NCBI RefSeq assembly: GCF_002812205.1
Contig: NZ_NPEA01000005.1
Coordinates: 124,001 to 188,000 of the forward strand
Reading direction: 5' to 3'
DNA from: Leptospira neocaledonica
Lineage (GTDB): Bacteria; Spirochaetota; Leptospiria; Leptospirales; Leptospiraceae
DNA length: 64,000 nt
Below the pieces are notes generated by a model. It saw nothing but the letters and a program-made list of their open reading frames with translations, searched no databases and was not told the origin of the DNA. Shown one piece after another: positions 27,233 to 38,465 of the stretch (position 1 is its first letter; the number at the start of each line of letters is the position of its first letter). The position numbers and the translations under genes are program-made.

Positions 27233-28059
27233 AGTCCGTTTAATAAGTCCTGGATCTCTTTCTTTTCCTCCGGATCGGAGCTGAGTTCCAGGGCTTTTTT
27301 TAGATCTTCTTTCGCTTCCGTTTTTTTTCCGAGAGAAGAATACGCTCCCCCTCTATAATACAACACAGCTTTGGAATGTCCCGTAGGGAATTTATCCAAA
27401 TACAGAGAAAACGTTTTGATCGCTTTTTCCCAGTTTTTCAATTCCGAAAAGCTGAGCCCTAAATTGAACAGGGCCTTATGTTTGTTCTCGGGCATTCTGG
27501 GATCTTCGGATGCAAAGGATTTATAAAAATAGTCTGCTGCCTTTTTGTATTCTTTGGCTTCGAAATAATATTCTCCCGCTTTTAATAGGAGGAGATTGTT
27601 TTCAGGATCTTTTTCCAATTCGGCAAGAAGGTTAACTTCTTTGTCTCGTTTTGAATAAGCCGACCTTAAAGTTTTGATCACCATTTTATGATCAGGCATT
27701 CCTGCGATCTTTTCAGTAAGGCTTCCGTTCTTGTCCAAAAACAAAAGTGTGGGATAGCCTGTAACTCCGTACTTTTTCTTTAAGTTCGGAAATTTGTCCC
27801 CATCCAGAGAAAGAAGTACGAACTTGGACATTTCTTTTCGAACTTCTTTTTTAGGATAAATTTCCTTTTTGAGGGTTTTACAATAACCGCACCAGTCCGC
27901 GTATACATCTATAAAGATGGGCCGTCCTTCCGTCTTTGCCTTATTAAAAGCGGTCTCGACGGAAGTCTCCCAAACCTCGGCGGTCATCTCCGAGGCGAAT
28001 ACCAGGGTGATCAATAGTAGGATGGAACGGATTTTTGAAAAAGGGAGCATTGGTCTCAT
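27229..28059 (-). CDS. Exported thioredoxin-fold protein with TPR tail
   Basis: 276 residues. A signal sequence spans about 10-28 ([18 protein letters not shown]). The thioredoxin_7-like domain follows with the CGYC site at Cys57/Cys60 in VYADWCGYC and the cis-Pro in VTGYPTLLF. Residues 143-270 hold TPR-type helices ([25 protein letters not shown]). It likely reduces or handles disulfides in the periplasm. It lies a short way from the cytochrome c maturation genes on the same strand, so it might reduce apocytochrome, but this is inference. Confidence 0.8.
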   Translation of the reverse strand: MRPMLPFSKIRSILLLITLVFASEMTAEVWETSVETAFNKAKTEGRPIFIDVYADWCGYCKTLKKEIYPKKEVRKEMSKFVLLSLDGDKFPNLKKKYGVTGYPTLLFLDKNGSLTEKIAGMPDHKMVIKTLRSAYSKRDKEVNLLAELEKDPENNLLLLKAGEYYFEAKEYKKAADYFYKSFASEDPRMPENKHKALFNLGLSFSELKNWEKAIKTFSLYLDKFPTGHSKAVLYYRGGAYSSLGKKTEAKEDLKKALELSSDPEEKKEIQDLLNGL

Positions 28060-28170
28060 CTCTTCGACCTTTTTTTCTCCGTTTCGTTTTTAAGGAAACG
28101 CAGAAATACGGAATTTTTTGTTTACCGTCAAGAACAGGTCCGGATATTCGAAGTATCTCCGGTGGTAACG

Positions 28171-28449
28171 ATGGACTTCCTGCTTCAGTTAGAGCAAATC
28201 CTTAAAAAAAGAAAAGAAGAACTTCCCGAAAAATCCTACACTGCGGACCTCTTCCGAGGTGGCGTGGACCGTATCCTTAAAAAAGTAGGGGAAGAAGCTG
28301 GAGAAGTGATTATCGCAGCAAAAAACGCGGACAAAAAAGAACTCACTCATGAATCCGCGGATTTACTCTTTCATTTACAGGTTCTTCTTGTGGAAAGAGG
28401 GCTTTCTCTTTCCGACATAGTGGAAGAACTTAAAAAAAGACATTCTTAA
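28171..28449 (+). CDS. hisE: Phosphoribosyl-ATP pyrophosphatase
   Basis: 92 residues from the ATG at 28171, preferred over the GTG at 28162 because GGTGG lies 5 bases ahead. It has the all-alpha NTP-PPase fold: [30 protein letters not shown], then [13 protein letters not shown], with the E-E-A-x-E and D-x-x-D-L-x-x-H metal residues. It carries out step 2 of histidine biosynthesis. It is a separate gene here, not fused to hisI, and no other his genes are nearby. Confidence 0.93.
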   Translation: MDFLLQLEQILKKRKEELPEKSYTADLFRGGVDRILKKVGEEAGEVIIAAKNADKKELTHESADLLFHLQVLLVERGLSLSDIVEELKKRHS

Positions 28450-28456
28450 TCGATCT

Positions 28457-28867
28457 TTAAACCTGTAGTTTTGTCCCGCATTCAGGACAGAATTTCGCTC
28501 CGAAAATTTCTATTTTAAATCCACAGTTATGACAGAACTTTCCGCCAAGTTGAGGTTTGGCGGAGTTTTCCGTTTTGGTAGATACGAGCGTGGCAGCTCC
28601 CTGGCTGATCCTTTTGTCCTGCTCTTCTAATTCTTTTACTAGGCCCGAGGAGATGGATTTGAATTCAATCTCGGTCAATTTTCCGGTATCGAATTCTATT
28701 TTGAGGTCTTTCAGGTTATCCAGAAGAACGTCCCTTCTATCAAATAACTCGGAACTTTTAGGATCTGTTTCGTACGGGATATGTTTTGCGAACATACTCA
28801 CGTAAACGAACGGAGCCGCGACTATCGCGACTAAAACTATATAAAAGAAAATTAATAAGAAATCCAT
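28457..28867 (-). CDS. CcmI-like membrane protein with zinc ribbon
   Basis: 136 residues. One N-terminal membrane helix (3-26) is followed by a helical pair, LFDRRDVLLDNLKDLKIEFD then TGKLTEIEF, like the N-terminal part of CcmI/CycH. The C-terminus is a zinc ribbon with two CxxC pairs (FCHNCGFKIEIFGAKFCPEC). CcmI usually carries a TPR tail that binds apocytochrome; here a ribbon takes its place. It starts at the last base of the ccmH stop (1-base overlap), so it belongs to the cytochrome c maturation operon. Confidence 0.6.
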   Translation of the reverse strand: MDFLLIFFYIVLVAIVAAPFVYVSMFAKHIPYETDPKSSELFDRRDVLLDNLKDLKIEFDTGKLTEIEFKSISSGLVKELEEQDKRISQGAATLVSTKTENSAKPQLGGKFCHNCGFKIEIFGAKFCPECGTKLQV

Positions 28868-29447
28868 TATTTCTGTTTCTCCTTTATTTCGGAGATGTAT
28901 TTATCGAATGAGGAATGATTTTCCGATTCTGTTGCGATCGCCGCCTTAGGAGCTGTTCTTCTTTTTAGATACAAATAGATCAGAAGTATTCCGAATGCAG
29001 CAGCGGCTGCGATACTAAAATCGATCCAAGAGGAATCGGGTTTTGCCAGGATATCCGGACCAAAACCCATGATGACTCCTTGTGCCATTCCCTGGTTTCC
29101 GGTTTCGATAAACTTTGCAATGATCGGATCAGAAACCACATCTTGGCCGAAACCATGGATCATTTTATCCACGATCACATCTGCGGATTCTCCTGCTCTG
29201 ATCCTATTTTCTATGAACAGTTTCAGTTTTGCGGAAACTGTACAATTATTAAAGGAACAACTTTTAATCGCGATAGAAGGGATACAAATACATCGGATTC
29301 TTTCCGTCACATTATGGAATGTGCGTATCTGTTCTTGATCTGTCAGATTCGTAAAAGTAGAATCAGCATGCGAAGCGCCGTTCCAAAGCAGAAATCCGAA
29401 GAGTAAAATTAGAATTTTCTTATATGATTCAAAAGTGATCAAACGTT

Positions 29448-29451
<4 letters not shown>
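28867..29451 (-). CDS. CcmH-like cytochrome c biogenesis protein with an atypical Cys pattern
   Basis: 194 residues with a signal peptide (ILILLFGFLLWNGASHA) and a C-terminal membrane helix (about 143-161). The central three-helix bundle matches CcmH: KLKLFIENRIRAGESADVIV then IVDKMIHGFGQDVVSDP. CcmH normally has an LRCxxC motif that reduces apocytochrome; here it reads RIRCICIPSIAIKSCSFNNC, with Cys54, Cys56, Cys65 and Cys70. It overlaps ccmF by 4 bases. A second PDILAKP segment repeats the end of the motif. It probably supports heme attachment but with different thiol chemistry. Confidence 0.7.
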
Positions 29452-31631
<2,180 letters not shown>

Positions 31632-31717
31632 TGTTCTACTTTCTTAAAAATTTGGGACATTGGACTAAACTTGGAAACGAAATAGATCGATGATCTTTTC
31701 GTTATGAAAATATAATA

Positions 31718-32128
31718 TTAATATTCTTTATCTTCTCCTTCTCCCTTATAACCTGCTTCGTATTTGGAAGCACATTTTGCTTCTACCTTATCGGCGACTA
31801 TGACTCCGTTTTTCCAAACCCCGTCCACTCTGGCTCTTGTGCCTTCTTTAAATGCGTCCGGTAATAATGTAGCTCCTGTAAAAAAAACAGGCACTTCTTT
31901 TTCGTTTAGTTGGAGAACAAACTTGGCAGTTTTTCCTTCTCTGACTACCGAACCTAATTTTACGAATCCTCTTACTCTTAAAAGATCGTCCGGTTCGTAT
32001 TTAGTAGGATTTGCCGCTAAATCGGATGCATCCAATAGAGTATAAGAAGTTTCTTTAGAAGAGAAGAATGCGATTGTTCCTAAGGAAATTGCGATAATAC
32101 TCGCAAGCACGGTAAATTTCACGTTCAT
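31718..32128 (-). CDS. ccmE: CcmE heme chaperone, CxxxY variant
   Basis: 136 residues. One N-terminal membrane anchor (5-22) precedes the OB-fold: LRVRGFVKLGSVVREGKTAKFVL, VPVFFTGATLLPDAFKEGTR, VEGVW-like VDGVWKNG. Classical CcmE binds heme covalently through His in HDxxY. Here the site is KCASKY: Cys119 replaces His and Tyr123 stays, the CxxxY form known from archaea, Gram-positives and Desulfovibrio. It lies 8 bases after ydcF. Confidence 0.85.
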   Translation of the reverse strand: MNVKFTVLASIIAISLGTIAFFSSKETSYTLLDASDLAANPTKYEPDDLLRVRGFVKLGSVVREGKTAKFVLQLNEKEVPVFFTGATLLPDAFKEGTRARVDGVWKNGVIVADKVEAKCASKYEAGYKGEGEDKEY

Positions 32129-32136
32129 ATATATGT

Positions 32137-32961
32137 TTAATTCCAGTCCTTAGACCAAGGATATCGGATACGGAGGGGAAGAAAAGTGGAAATACTCTCT
32201 CTAAACCCGTAAACGAATAGCCCGATCCTCTCTTTCCAAGCAATACTTGTGTTCTCCAAACTTTGGGAAGAAGGTATAAAATCGTCTATGGTCAATATTT
32301 TGACCCTGGACCTATAGTCAGTTGGCCAAGGATGGATCTTGATACCGGTGTTTGCAAATACCAGCAAGGATCTTTCCATATGAAATGCAGAAGTGATCAG
32401 GATTGCGGACTTCCATTTGTTTTTACGAAAAAGTTCTGCCGTTTTCTCCGCATTCTCCTTGGTGTTTCTACTTTCATTCTCCAAAAAAACAGCCTTTCCC
32501 GGAATGCCTAAGGATTGGAAAAATTGGAGAGCGAAGTCGGATTCTTTCCGAGTTTGAAAAAATAAATTCCCGGAACCTCCGGTGAAAACGATACGAGGAG
32601 CTTTCCTTTTTTGGAATAATAATACAGCGTCGGTCATCCGTTCCGCGGCGGAAGTCAACTGCACCTGTTGTTCGTATAAGGCGAGATTATCGACAGCTCC
32701 GCCTAAAACTAAAATTGCATCCGAGTTCTCCAAAGTTTCTAAACGAACGGGGGGATGTTTTTCTTCCAGGCCTCTGACCAACCATTGGGAAAAACTATCT
32801 GTGGAAGCCACCCAGATAATGAATGTAGGAACTAAAACCCAAACCTTCTGTTTGAATTTCGGAAGCCTAAACGCGAAAAATACCAACAGAAGTAGGGACG
32901 CAGGTAAGGGAAATAAGAAGGCCCCCGCAAGTTTGGAGGCCGCAAAAAAGATCGTATCCAT
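32137..32961 (-). CDS. YdcF-family (DUF218) membrane protein
   Basis: 274 residues from the ATG at 32961, 2 bases after the tautomerase stop; a longer TTG start at 32994 would overlap that gene. Two N-terminal helices (about 5-50) are followed by a cytoplasmic or periplasmic DUF218 domain: AILVLGGAVDN, RIVFTGGSGNL, ENESRNTKENAEKTAELF and SAILITSAFHMERSLLVF. ElyC and SanA belong to this group and influence envelope polysaccharide precursors. It is second in the operon tautomerase-ydcF-ccmE-ccmF-ccmH. Confidence 0.85.
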   Translation of the reverse strand: MDTIFFAASKLAGAFLFPLPASLLLLVFFAFRLPKFKQKVWVLVPTFIIWVASTDSFSQWLVRGLEEKHPPVRLETLENSDAILVLGGAVDNLALYEQQVQLTSAAERMTDAVLLFQKRKAPRIVFTGGSGNLFFQTRKESDFALQFFQSLGIPGKAVFLENESRNTKENAEKTAELFRKNKWKSAILITSAFHMERSLLVFANTGIKIHPWPTDYRSRVKILTIDDFIPSSQSLENTSIAWKERIGLFVYGFRESISTFLPLRIRYPWSKDWN

Positions 32962-32963
32962 TT

Positions 32964-33143
32964 TTATTCTAGGAGCTTTCCGCCTACAGCCCAATTTTCT
33001 CTGGAGACTTCGTCGATCACGATATACGTGGATTCAGGAGGTCTTGCTGCTACTTTTGCAAGTGTTTCGGAGAATTCTTTCGATATCTGCTGTTTTTGCT
33101 CTTTAGTGAGAGGCCCTGCGACTTTTAGATTGATATAAGGCAT
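32964..33143 (-). CDS. 4-oxalocrotonate tautomerase-family protein
   Basis: 59 residues from the ATG at 33143; CAGGG lies 4 bases ahead and this start exposes the catalytic Pro as residue 1 after Met removal. A longer frame from 33179 would bury it. The sequence PYINLKVAGPLTKEQKQQI is family-typical and the following residues contain the SETL and Y-I-V-I-DEV strands. It catalyses keto-enol tautomerisation through Pro1 in a hexamer; substrate unknown. It is first in the operon leading to ccm genes. Confidence 0.88.
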   Translation of the reverse strand: MPYINLKVAGPLTKEQKQQISKEFSETLAKVAARPPESTYIVIDEVSRENWAVGGKLLE

Positions 33144-33297
33144 AAATCCCTGGTTTAAAATGGTTTTAAGGTGGCTCAATGGTTTATTTCGAACGGGTAT
33201 TACGCAACGGATTTTTTTCTAAAAATGGCAGGTTCGTTCAAGCCGTAACCCGGGTTTTGGGTATATACTGGATCTGAAATTGTGAGGAGTTTTATCC

Positions 33298-33834
33298 ATG
33301 AAATTCGCTAAGGAAATGGCCTTCTATTCAGCGTACCACCAAGAAAAAAGAAACGTGTGGATCCACGTGTTAGGAGTTCCTACCATCACCTTCACCTTAT
33401 TTTTGGTGCTTAATAGATTAGAGTTAATTAATGTTTTTGGTTATACAGTAACCGCTGCTACAGTATTCGGGATCGTAGTGCTTGCTTACTACTTTACTTT
33501 AGATTTCATTTTCGCTGCAGCAACCACTGTAGTTTTCGGCTCCCTGATGTTTTTAGCTCAATACATTACACTATCGTTAACCGCTACCACTGCATGGAGC
33601 ATCTTCGCAGTTGCTCAATTAGTAGGTTGGGGAGCTCAATTCTACGGACATTTTATTTTTGAAAAAAGCCGTCCCGCATTGTTCGATAACCTATTCCAAG
33701 CTGTAGTATCTGCTCCAATCTTCGTAATTGCAGATGTGTTCTTCGAATTAGGACTTAGAAAAGATGTGCAAGAGGCAGTTCGTAAGGAATTGGCTGCACA
33801 AGGCAAACTCAAAGACTTCAGCACTGCTCATTAA
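33298..33834 (+). CDS. Mpo1-like (DUF962) membrane protein
   Basis: 178 residues with four membrane helices and the DUF962/Mpo1 motifs: YHQEKRNVWIHVLGVP near 13-28 and GHFIFEKSRPAL near 117-128. Mpo1 in yeast is an Fe-dependent dioxygenase of 2-hydroxy fatty acids; the His residues match the metal-binding spots. It stands alone. GTGAGGAG lies 8 bases ahead of the ATG. A strong terminator follows. Confidence 0.85.
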   Translation: MKFAKEMAFYSAYHQEKRNVWIHVLGVPTITFTLFLVLNRLELINVFGYTVTAATVFGIVVLAYYFTLDFIFAAATTVVFGSLMFLAQYITLSLTATTAWSIFAVAQLVGWGAQFYGHFIFEKSRPALFDNLFQAVVSAPIFVIADVFFELGLRKDVQEAVRKELAAQGKLKDFSTAH

Positions 33835-33856
33835 CATTCTCTCTTGCTCCGGCAAA

Positions 33857-33888
33857 CGCCCGCGATCTAGCGGGCGCTTTTCTTTTTT
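33857..33888 (+). terminator. Rho-independent terminator after the Mpo1-like gene
   Basis: Perfect 7-base stem CGCCCGC/GCGGGCG with loop GATCTA, then C and the tract TTTTCTTTTTT. Confidence 0.85.
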
Positions 33889-33902
33889 AAATATTCCTTA
33901 AC

Positions 33903-34685
33903 TTAAACACAAAAATGAACTACAACATTCGTGTTGGCGCCTAAAAATTTAGAAGGTTGCACACCGAACATTCTTTTAAAAGTCCGACTCAAATGTGCTT
34001 GGTCCGCAAAACCTGCTGCATGGGAAGCTTCGGTAAGATTCCCGCCTTCTTTCAAAAGTTTTGCCGCTTCATGTAATCTCAACCAAAGTTGGTATTGTCT
34101 TACAGGTAAACCCATCTGCAATTTGAAAACATGCATAAATCTAGTTTCTGAAAATCCCGCTTCTTTTGCGAGCTCCGGAACGGAGATAGAACCGGGAAGC
34201 GCGGATTTCATTCTAAGAGTAGCGGATAAAACTCTTGGATCCAAAGAAACTCTGGAAGGTTTTTCGGTTCCTACACAGGCAAGAATATCTTCGAAAAGTT
34301 CTTTAGCAGTTTGGCAATTTACCTTTTCATGAAATAGATTTTTACATCTGGAAAGAACAGGCTCTAGATTTTCAAAAGGGATCTCGGAAATTCCCTTTCT
34401 TCCGAACCTGGCAGCAACGGAAGCATAGTCGATACCATAAGGATCAATTTGTAAAACGATCATATCCGAATTTTCCGCGGAAAGAGTATGATACGTATTG
34501 GGAGCCAATACAACTGCTTGGAACTCTAAAACGTTACCCGATTCCTCGATCACTTTGAACTTAGAAGTTAAAGAGATTAGAATGGAAACTGCATAGTGAG
34601 AGTGAGGATCTGTGGTCAGTCCTTTCTGGGCCAGGAATACTCTGGCTCCGAAATAAAATAAGGTTCCGATCTGAGAGTCTTCCAT
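33903..34685 (-). CDS. AraC-family transcriptional regulator
   Basis: 260 residues. The N-terminal part looks like a cupin-type ligand domain (VVLAPNTYHTLSA). The C-terminal double HTH carries ISVPELAKEAGFSETRFMHVF and then the second helix pair LTEASHAAGFADQAHLSRTF followed by KRMFGVQPSKF. It probably senses a small ligand. It follows the alpha/beta hydrolase gene by 15 bases on the same strand and may control it. The last residues (VVVHFCV) are unusual for the family. Confidence 0.88.
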   Translation of the reverse strand: MEDSQIGTLFYFGARVFLAQKGLTTDPHSHYAVSILISLTSKFKVIEESGNVLEFQAVVLAPNTYHTLSAENSDMIVLQIDPYGIDYASVAARFGRKGISEIPFENLEPVLSRCKNLFHEKVNCQTAKELFEDILACVGTEKPSRVSLDPRVLSATLRMKSALPGSISVPELAKEAGFSETRFMHVFKLQMGLPVRQYQLWLRLHEAAKLLKEGGNLTEASHAAGFADQAHLSRTFKRMFGVQPSKFLGANTNVVVHFCV

Positions 34686-34700
34686 TTCCCCAATACCGGA

Positions 34701-35528
34701 TTATAATTTTTGAATGATTCTTTCCAGGGTTTTTTCAGGACGTTCAAACGGAAAAAAATGGGAAATATCATCCCATAACTCTAAGCTCGAGTTCGGATTT
34801 CCAGCTATAATCCTTTTGGCAGCAGAAGGAGAGCATACTTCGTATTTTCTAGGGATGGTGATATGAGTTTCTGTCTTGATCCCTCGATATTGTAATAGGC
34901 TTATAAAACTGACTGAGTTGAAAATTTTGGCTTCTAATTCAGGAGGACAACATAAGGCCCATTTTTCTCCTTCTTTTTTAAAACAAGAATTCAAATAATC
35001 TTCGAAAACTTCATCAGACCAATTCAAAAATGTAGGAGTTTTTCTGAATGCTTTTTTGACGAGAGTTAGGTCTTTAAATTCTCTTCTTCTTTTTATCGCA
35101 CCTTTTGCTAGGGGAGTATCGAATGCCAATGCAAGAAGAAGATACACAATATTTAAGATCACAGGATCCATCGCGAAAATTTTTCGAAACAGATCAGGTC
35201 TTTGATAAGAAGAAAGAAGAAGACTTGCTCCTCCTAGAGAATGCCCTATTCCCACAACATTCTTCAAACCTTCCGTTTCGATCAGAGTTAAAATTTGGTC
35301 ACGAAAGAAAAACCAGTCTTTCCAATCCATATTCGCTTCTGATTCACCGTGACCACAAAAATCCAAAGCAAGGACTCTATGAGTTTCAGAAAGTTTTTTG
35401 ATGAAGAAGGAATAACAACCTGCGGAAAATCCATTAGCATGAGCGATTAATATCGGATCCAAGGATTTGTTACCGGAATCTATATAAGAAAGTTTGATTC
35501 CACGGAAGTTAAATGTTTTTCTATCCAT
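34701..35528 (-). CDS. Alpha/beta hydrolase
   Basis: 275 residues, cytoplasmic. The oxyanion region is HANGFSAG, the nucleophile elbow GHSLGG (Ser97), and the late His lies in DISHFFPFERPEK. The cap region 120-210 is helical. It has the size of lipase/esterase or haloperoxidase-like enzymes and the substrate cannot be told. It is transcribed ahead of the araC gene. The start lies 145 bases from the divergent DMT transporter gene. Confidence 0.85.
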   Translation of the reverse strand: MDRKTFNFRGIKLSYIDSGNKSLDPILIAHANGFSAGCYSFFIKKLSETHRVLALDFCGHGESEANMDWKDWFFFRDQILTLIETEGLKNVVGIGHSLGGASLLLSSYQRPDLFRKIFAMDPVILNIVYLLLALAFDTPLAKGAIKRRREFKDLTLVKKAFRKTPTFLNWSDEVFEDYLNSCFKKEGEKWALCCPPELEAKIFNSVSFISLLQYRGIKTETHITIPRKYEVCSPSAAKRIIAGNPNSSLELWDDISHFFPFERPEKTLERIIQKL

Positions 35529-35672
35529 TCAAGATTTGCCCTTGCTATTTCTTTCCCTTTACTTTCGATGGACAGGAATTCGGAGTTTCGACCGATTCCC
35601 AAAAGAGGGATAATACACTCTTCCTAAGGGGAGATTACAAGAAAACAATAATCGAATTCTTGAGAGAGATAG

Positions 35673-36050
35673 ATGAAATTAACGGTGATAATCATTTTCG
35701 TAGTCGCATTATTCTTCAATGCCTTCGCAAACATTTTGATCAAGGCAAGTTCTTTAGGAGATAAAACAAGTACGGCTTCCGGAATAGAAGGATTGATCAA
35801 ATCATTTCTACACCCTGTGTTCTTTGCGGGACTTGTTTCTTTTGGGATCGCGTTATTAGGTTATAGATGGGTATTAGGCAACGGATTAAAATTATCCTTA
35901 GCTTATCCTCTATTCACATCTGCAGGATTTATCATAGTGCTCGTAGCTTCCGCGATATTTTTTAAGGAAGAACTGAACTGGACCCAATGGACTGGCATAG
36001 GTTTGATACTCGCCGGCGTATGGCTGACCTCTGCGGAAATGTTTGTCTAA
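35673..36050 (+). CDS. Small DMT/EamA-like membrane transporter
   Basis: 125 residues with four helices, one EamA/SMR unit: FFNAFANILIKASSLG, ALLGYRWVLGNGLKLSLAYPL and the C-terminal TGIGLILAGVWLTS. Dimeric proteins of this size export small cations or flip lipid-linked sugars (ArnE/F, SMR). The canonical SMR Glu14 is not obvious, so drug efflux cannot be claimed. GAGAGA lies just ahead of the ATG. Confidence 0.8.
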   Translation: MKLTVIIIFVVALFFNAFANILIKASSLGDKTSTASGIEGLIKSFLHPVFFAGLVSFGIALLGYRWVLGNGLKLSLAYPLFTSAGFIIVLVASAIFFKEELNWTQWTGIGLILAGVWLTSAEMFV

Positions 36051-36146
36051 GTCATAAAGTTATTAAATACTAATCCGAAGAGAGTAGTGATCTTAAGCTT
36101 CAATTACAACCGAGATCATTACTCCTGGAGTCTAATTACAGGAGGA

Positions 36147-36182
36147 TAGTCGCTTCGCTCCTAAAGCCCGGGAGCCGGACTA
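36147..36182 (-). repeat. Dispersed imperfect palindromic repeat, copy 1
   Basis: 36 bases bounded by TAGTC and GACTA. Its reverse complement aligns with 37186-37219: both carry TAGTCCG, CGGGCTT and AGCGACTA in order. Internal GCTCC/GGAGC arms can fold. It lies 56 bases ahead of the deacetylase gene. Confidence 0.6.
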
Positions 36183-36238
36183 TAAGCTAAAAATTCAAAC
36201 CGATCCAAGCTTAAAGTTTTTTAACTTTATAGGATGGT

Positions 36239-37117
36239 ATGAGTTTTATGAAGACCGCCTTATCCATATCTCTACTACTTCTAATTTGTTGTTCTAGTTT
36301 CGAAACCTCTACATATACCCAGCAGACAGGCCATACAAACGGCCCGATCGGATACTATGAAGGAGATCCGCTTCCACCTAAAACCGCCTTCTTAACATTT
36401 GACGACGGACCTTCCGACTGGACTTCCGATGTATTGGACGTACTTAAAAAGGAAAATGTAAAAGCCACATTTTTTGTATGCGGTGCTTGGTTGCCTAAGG
36501 CTAACAGAATAGGAAATAGTTTCCGAAAATACAAAACAGTCTTAATCCGAATGAAAGAAGAAGGTCATACGATCGGAAATCACACACTCGGCCACCAAAA
36601 CTTCGCTAGTATGTCTCCGAAAAGAATAGAAAGCCAATTGGACGAAAATCAAAAATTATACCAGAATGAATTGGGAGAATATTCTGGAAAACTAATATGG
36701 ATCCGTCCTCCTTTCGGCTCTCCTTATATCAGGACTAAAAATGAATTGATAAAGAAAAGAGTTAGTTCTGCGCTCCAAGGAAAAGGTCTCGTATTCATGT
36801 GGACCAAAGAATTTGATTCCACAGATTCTAAAGAATGGGTCAAAGGAGAATGGTATGAGAAAGGGCCAAGGATAGATATTGATAACGAGAAGTTTAGAAA
36901 GAAAATGGATCGGATCTATAACTCCTTGGTATCCAAAACGGAAGGACAAGGAATAGTGATCTTATTTCATGATACACATCCTACGACCAAGGAAGTTTTA
37001 CCTTTCGTCATTGAAAAATTAAAAGCGGAAGGATATACTTTCGCCACAGCGGAAGATTATACCAGATGGCGTTGGGGGAAAACCAGCGAAGAGCTAAGTG
37101 AAGAAGACTCAGATTGA
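36239..37117 (+). CDS. Polysaccharide deacetylase lipoprotein
   Basis: 292 residues. The signal peptide ends in a lipobox-like LLLLICC, so it is an envelope lipoprotein. The NodB domain begins FLTFDDGPSDW (Asp55, Asp56), then GHTIGNHTLGH with the zinc His115/His119, RPPFGSPY and VILFHDTHP. It removes acetyl groups from a glycan. Start 36239 has AGGA at 4 bases; another Met at residue 4 is possible. It is flanked by two inverted copies of a short repeat (36147-36182 and 37186-37219). Confidence 0.9.
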   Translation: MSFMKTALSISLLLLICCSSFETSTYTQQTGHTNGPIGYYEGDPLPPKTAFLTFDDGPSDWTSDVLDVLKKENVKATFFVCGAWLPKANRIGNSFRKYKTVLIRMKEEGHTIGNHTLGHQNFASMSPKRIESQLDENQKLYQNELGEYSGKLIWIRPPFGSPYIRTKNELIKKRVSSALQGKGLVFMWTKEFDSTDSKEWVKGEWYEKGPRIDIDNEKFRKKMDRIYNSLVSKTEGQGIVILFHDTHPTTKEVLPFVIEKLKAEGYTFATAEDYTRWRWGKTSEELSEEDSD

Positions 37118-37185
37118 ACGGCGTTTTTTAAAAACAAAAAACACTTTTCTTCCCACATTCTGGATCTAAACAGGTCCAAAGTTTT

Positions 37186-37219
37186 TAGTCCGCCGCGGGC
37201 TTCAGAAGCGTAGCGACTA
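37186..37219 (+). repeat. Dispersed imperfect palindromic repeat, copy 2
   Basis: 34 bases from TAGTC to GACTA in the opposite orientation to 36147-36182, with about 30 shared positions. It lies between the deacetylase and the CoA-transferase. Confidence 0.6.
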
Positions 37220-37238
37220 TATTCAAGGAATTATAAAA

Positions 37239-38411
37239 ATGAACAAAGGTCCACTTTCGGGAGTTAAGGTAGTAGATTTAAGTCTATTGCTACCGGGCCC
37301 TTTATGCTCTATGTATTTGGGTGATATGGGTGCCGAGATCGTCAAAATAGAAAATCCGAGAGCAATGGATGCAACGAGGGTAATGTTCAAAAAAGAAAAC
37401 GGTGCACCTTCCTTATATTTAATGTTGAATAGAAATAAAAAAGCGATCACGCTCAATCTTAAGAGAGAAAAATCCAAAGAGATCCTATTCAAACTATTAG
37501 AAGATGCTGATATATTGCTGGAAGGATTTCGTCCTGATGGGCTTTCCAAAATGGGACTCGGTTACGAGGACCTAAAAGAAAAATTTCCAAGGTTGATCTA
37601 TTGTGGGATCTACGGTTACGGAGATTCCGGGGCTTACAAAGATTTTGCAGGACATGATTTGAATTATCTTTCTCTTTCCGGCGTATTGGACCAGACGGGA
37701 AAAAATCCGCAGGCTCCGGGTTTTCAATTGGCAGATATAGGCGGGGGAACGTTAACCGCTCTATCATCCATATTGGCAGCATTATACTATAGAGAAAAAA
37801 CAGGTCGAGGACAAAAGATCGCAATCTCCATGATGGAAGCCTCTCTCCAGTTTATTTCCTTGTATGGAGGGATCTATTCTGCAACAGGGAAAAATCCTGA
37901 GGGCGGAAACGAATTATTATCCGGTAAACTTCCTAACTATTCCACTTATAAAACCAAAGAGGGGAGGTGGGTGGCATTAGGTGCTCTCGAGGAAATGTTT
38001 TTTAAAACGTTCTTAAGGCAATCCGGGCTGGATATACATCTGGAAAAAGTTCCAATTGCTGAGACACATTTTGCAGAATGGAAAAAGATCCTGACTGAAT
38101 ACTTCTCCTCTAAGACCCTGACAGACTTAGAGCCTATATTCCAAAATCCTGATTCTTGCCTTACTCCTGTAAAAACCCTAGATGAGGTTTCCAAAGATCC
38201 GGTAATGAGGGAGAAGGGAATGATTTTGGATCGCACTCACAAACAATACGGAGATTATATTCAATTTGGTTCTCCTTTTCCATTTTCGGAAAGTAAGGTG
38301 ACTTATCGTACAGACCCTCCTGATCATGGAGAACATAACCAAGAAATCTTAAAGTCTTTGGGTTATACCGAAACCGAAATAGAAGAATTAAAAAAAGATA
38401 AAGTAATTTAA
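37239..38411 (+). CDS. CaiB/BaiF CoA-transferase family protein
   Basis: 390 residues of family III. GVKVVDLSLLLPGPLCSMYLGDMGAEIVKIE is its opening, with RNKKAITLNLK and the DILLEGFRPDGLSKMGLGY turn. The catalytic Asp is in FAGHDLNYLSLSG, and ADIGGGTLTA follows. It either transfers CoA between acids or, as alpha-methylacyl-CoA racemase, isomerises 2-methyl acyl-CoAs; the sequence is closest in pattern to the racemase subgroup. It stands near lipid genes but not in an operon with them. Confidence 0.88.
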   Translation: MNKGPLSGVKVVDLSLLLPGPLCSMYLGDMGAEIVKIENPRAMDATRVMFKKENGAPSLYLMLNRNKKAITLNLKREKSKEILFKLLEDADILLEGFRPDGLSKMGLGYEDLKEKFPRLIYCGIYGYGDSGAYKDFAGHDLNYLSLSGVLDQTGKNPQAPGFQLADIGGGTLTALSSILAALYYREKTGRGQKIAISMMEASLQFISLYGGIYSATGKNPEGGNELLSGKLPNYSTYKTKEGRWVALGALEEMFFKTFLRQSGLDIHLEKVPIAETHFAEWKKILTEYFSSKTLTDLEPIFQNPDSCLTPVKTLDEVSKDPVMREKGMILDRTHKQYGDYIQFGSPFPFSESKVTYRTDPPDHGEHNQEILKSLGYTETEIEELKKDKVI

Positions 38412-38465
38412 TTAAAAGACACCAGAATTCTGAAAATTATTTTAAATGTATAAGGGCTATCTCTC

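Noticed and set aside
35513..35764. A possible small gene between the hydrolase and the DMT transporter
   Set aside because: It overlaps the transporter start in another frame and lacks a ribosome site or recognisable features.
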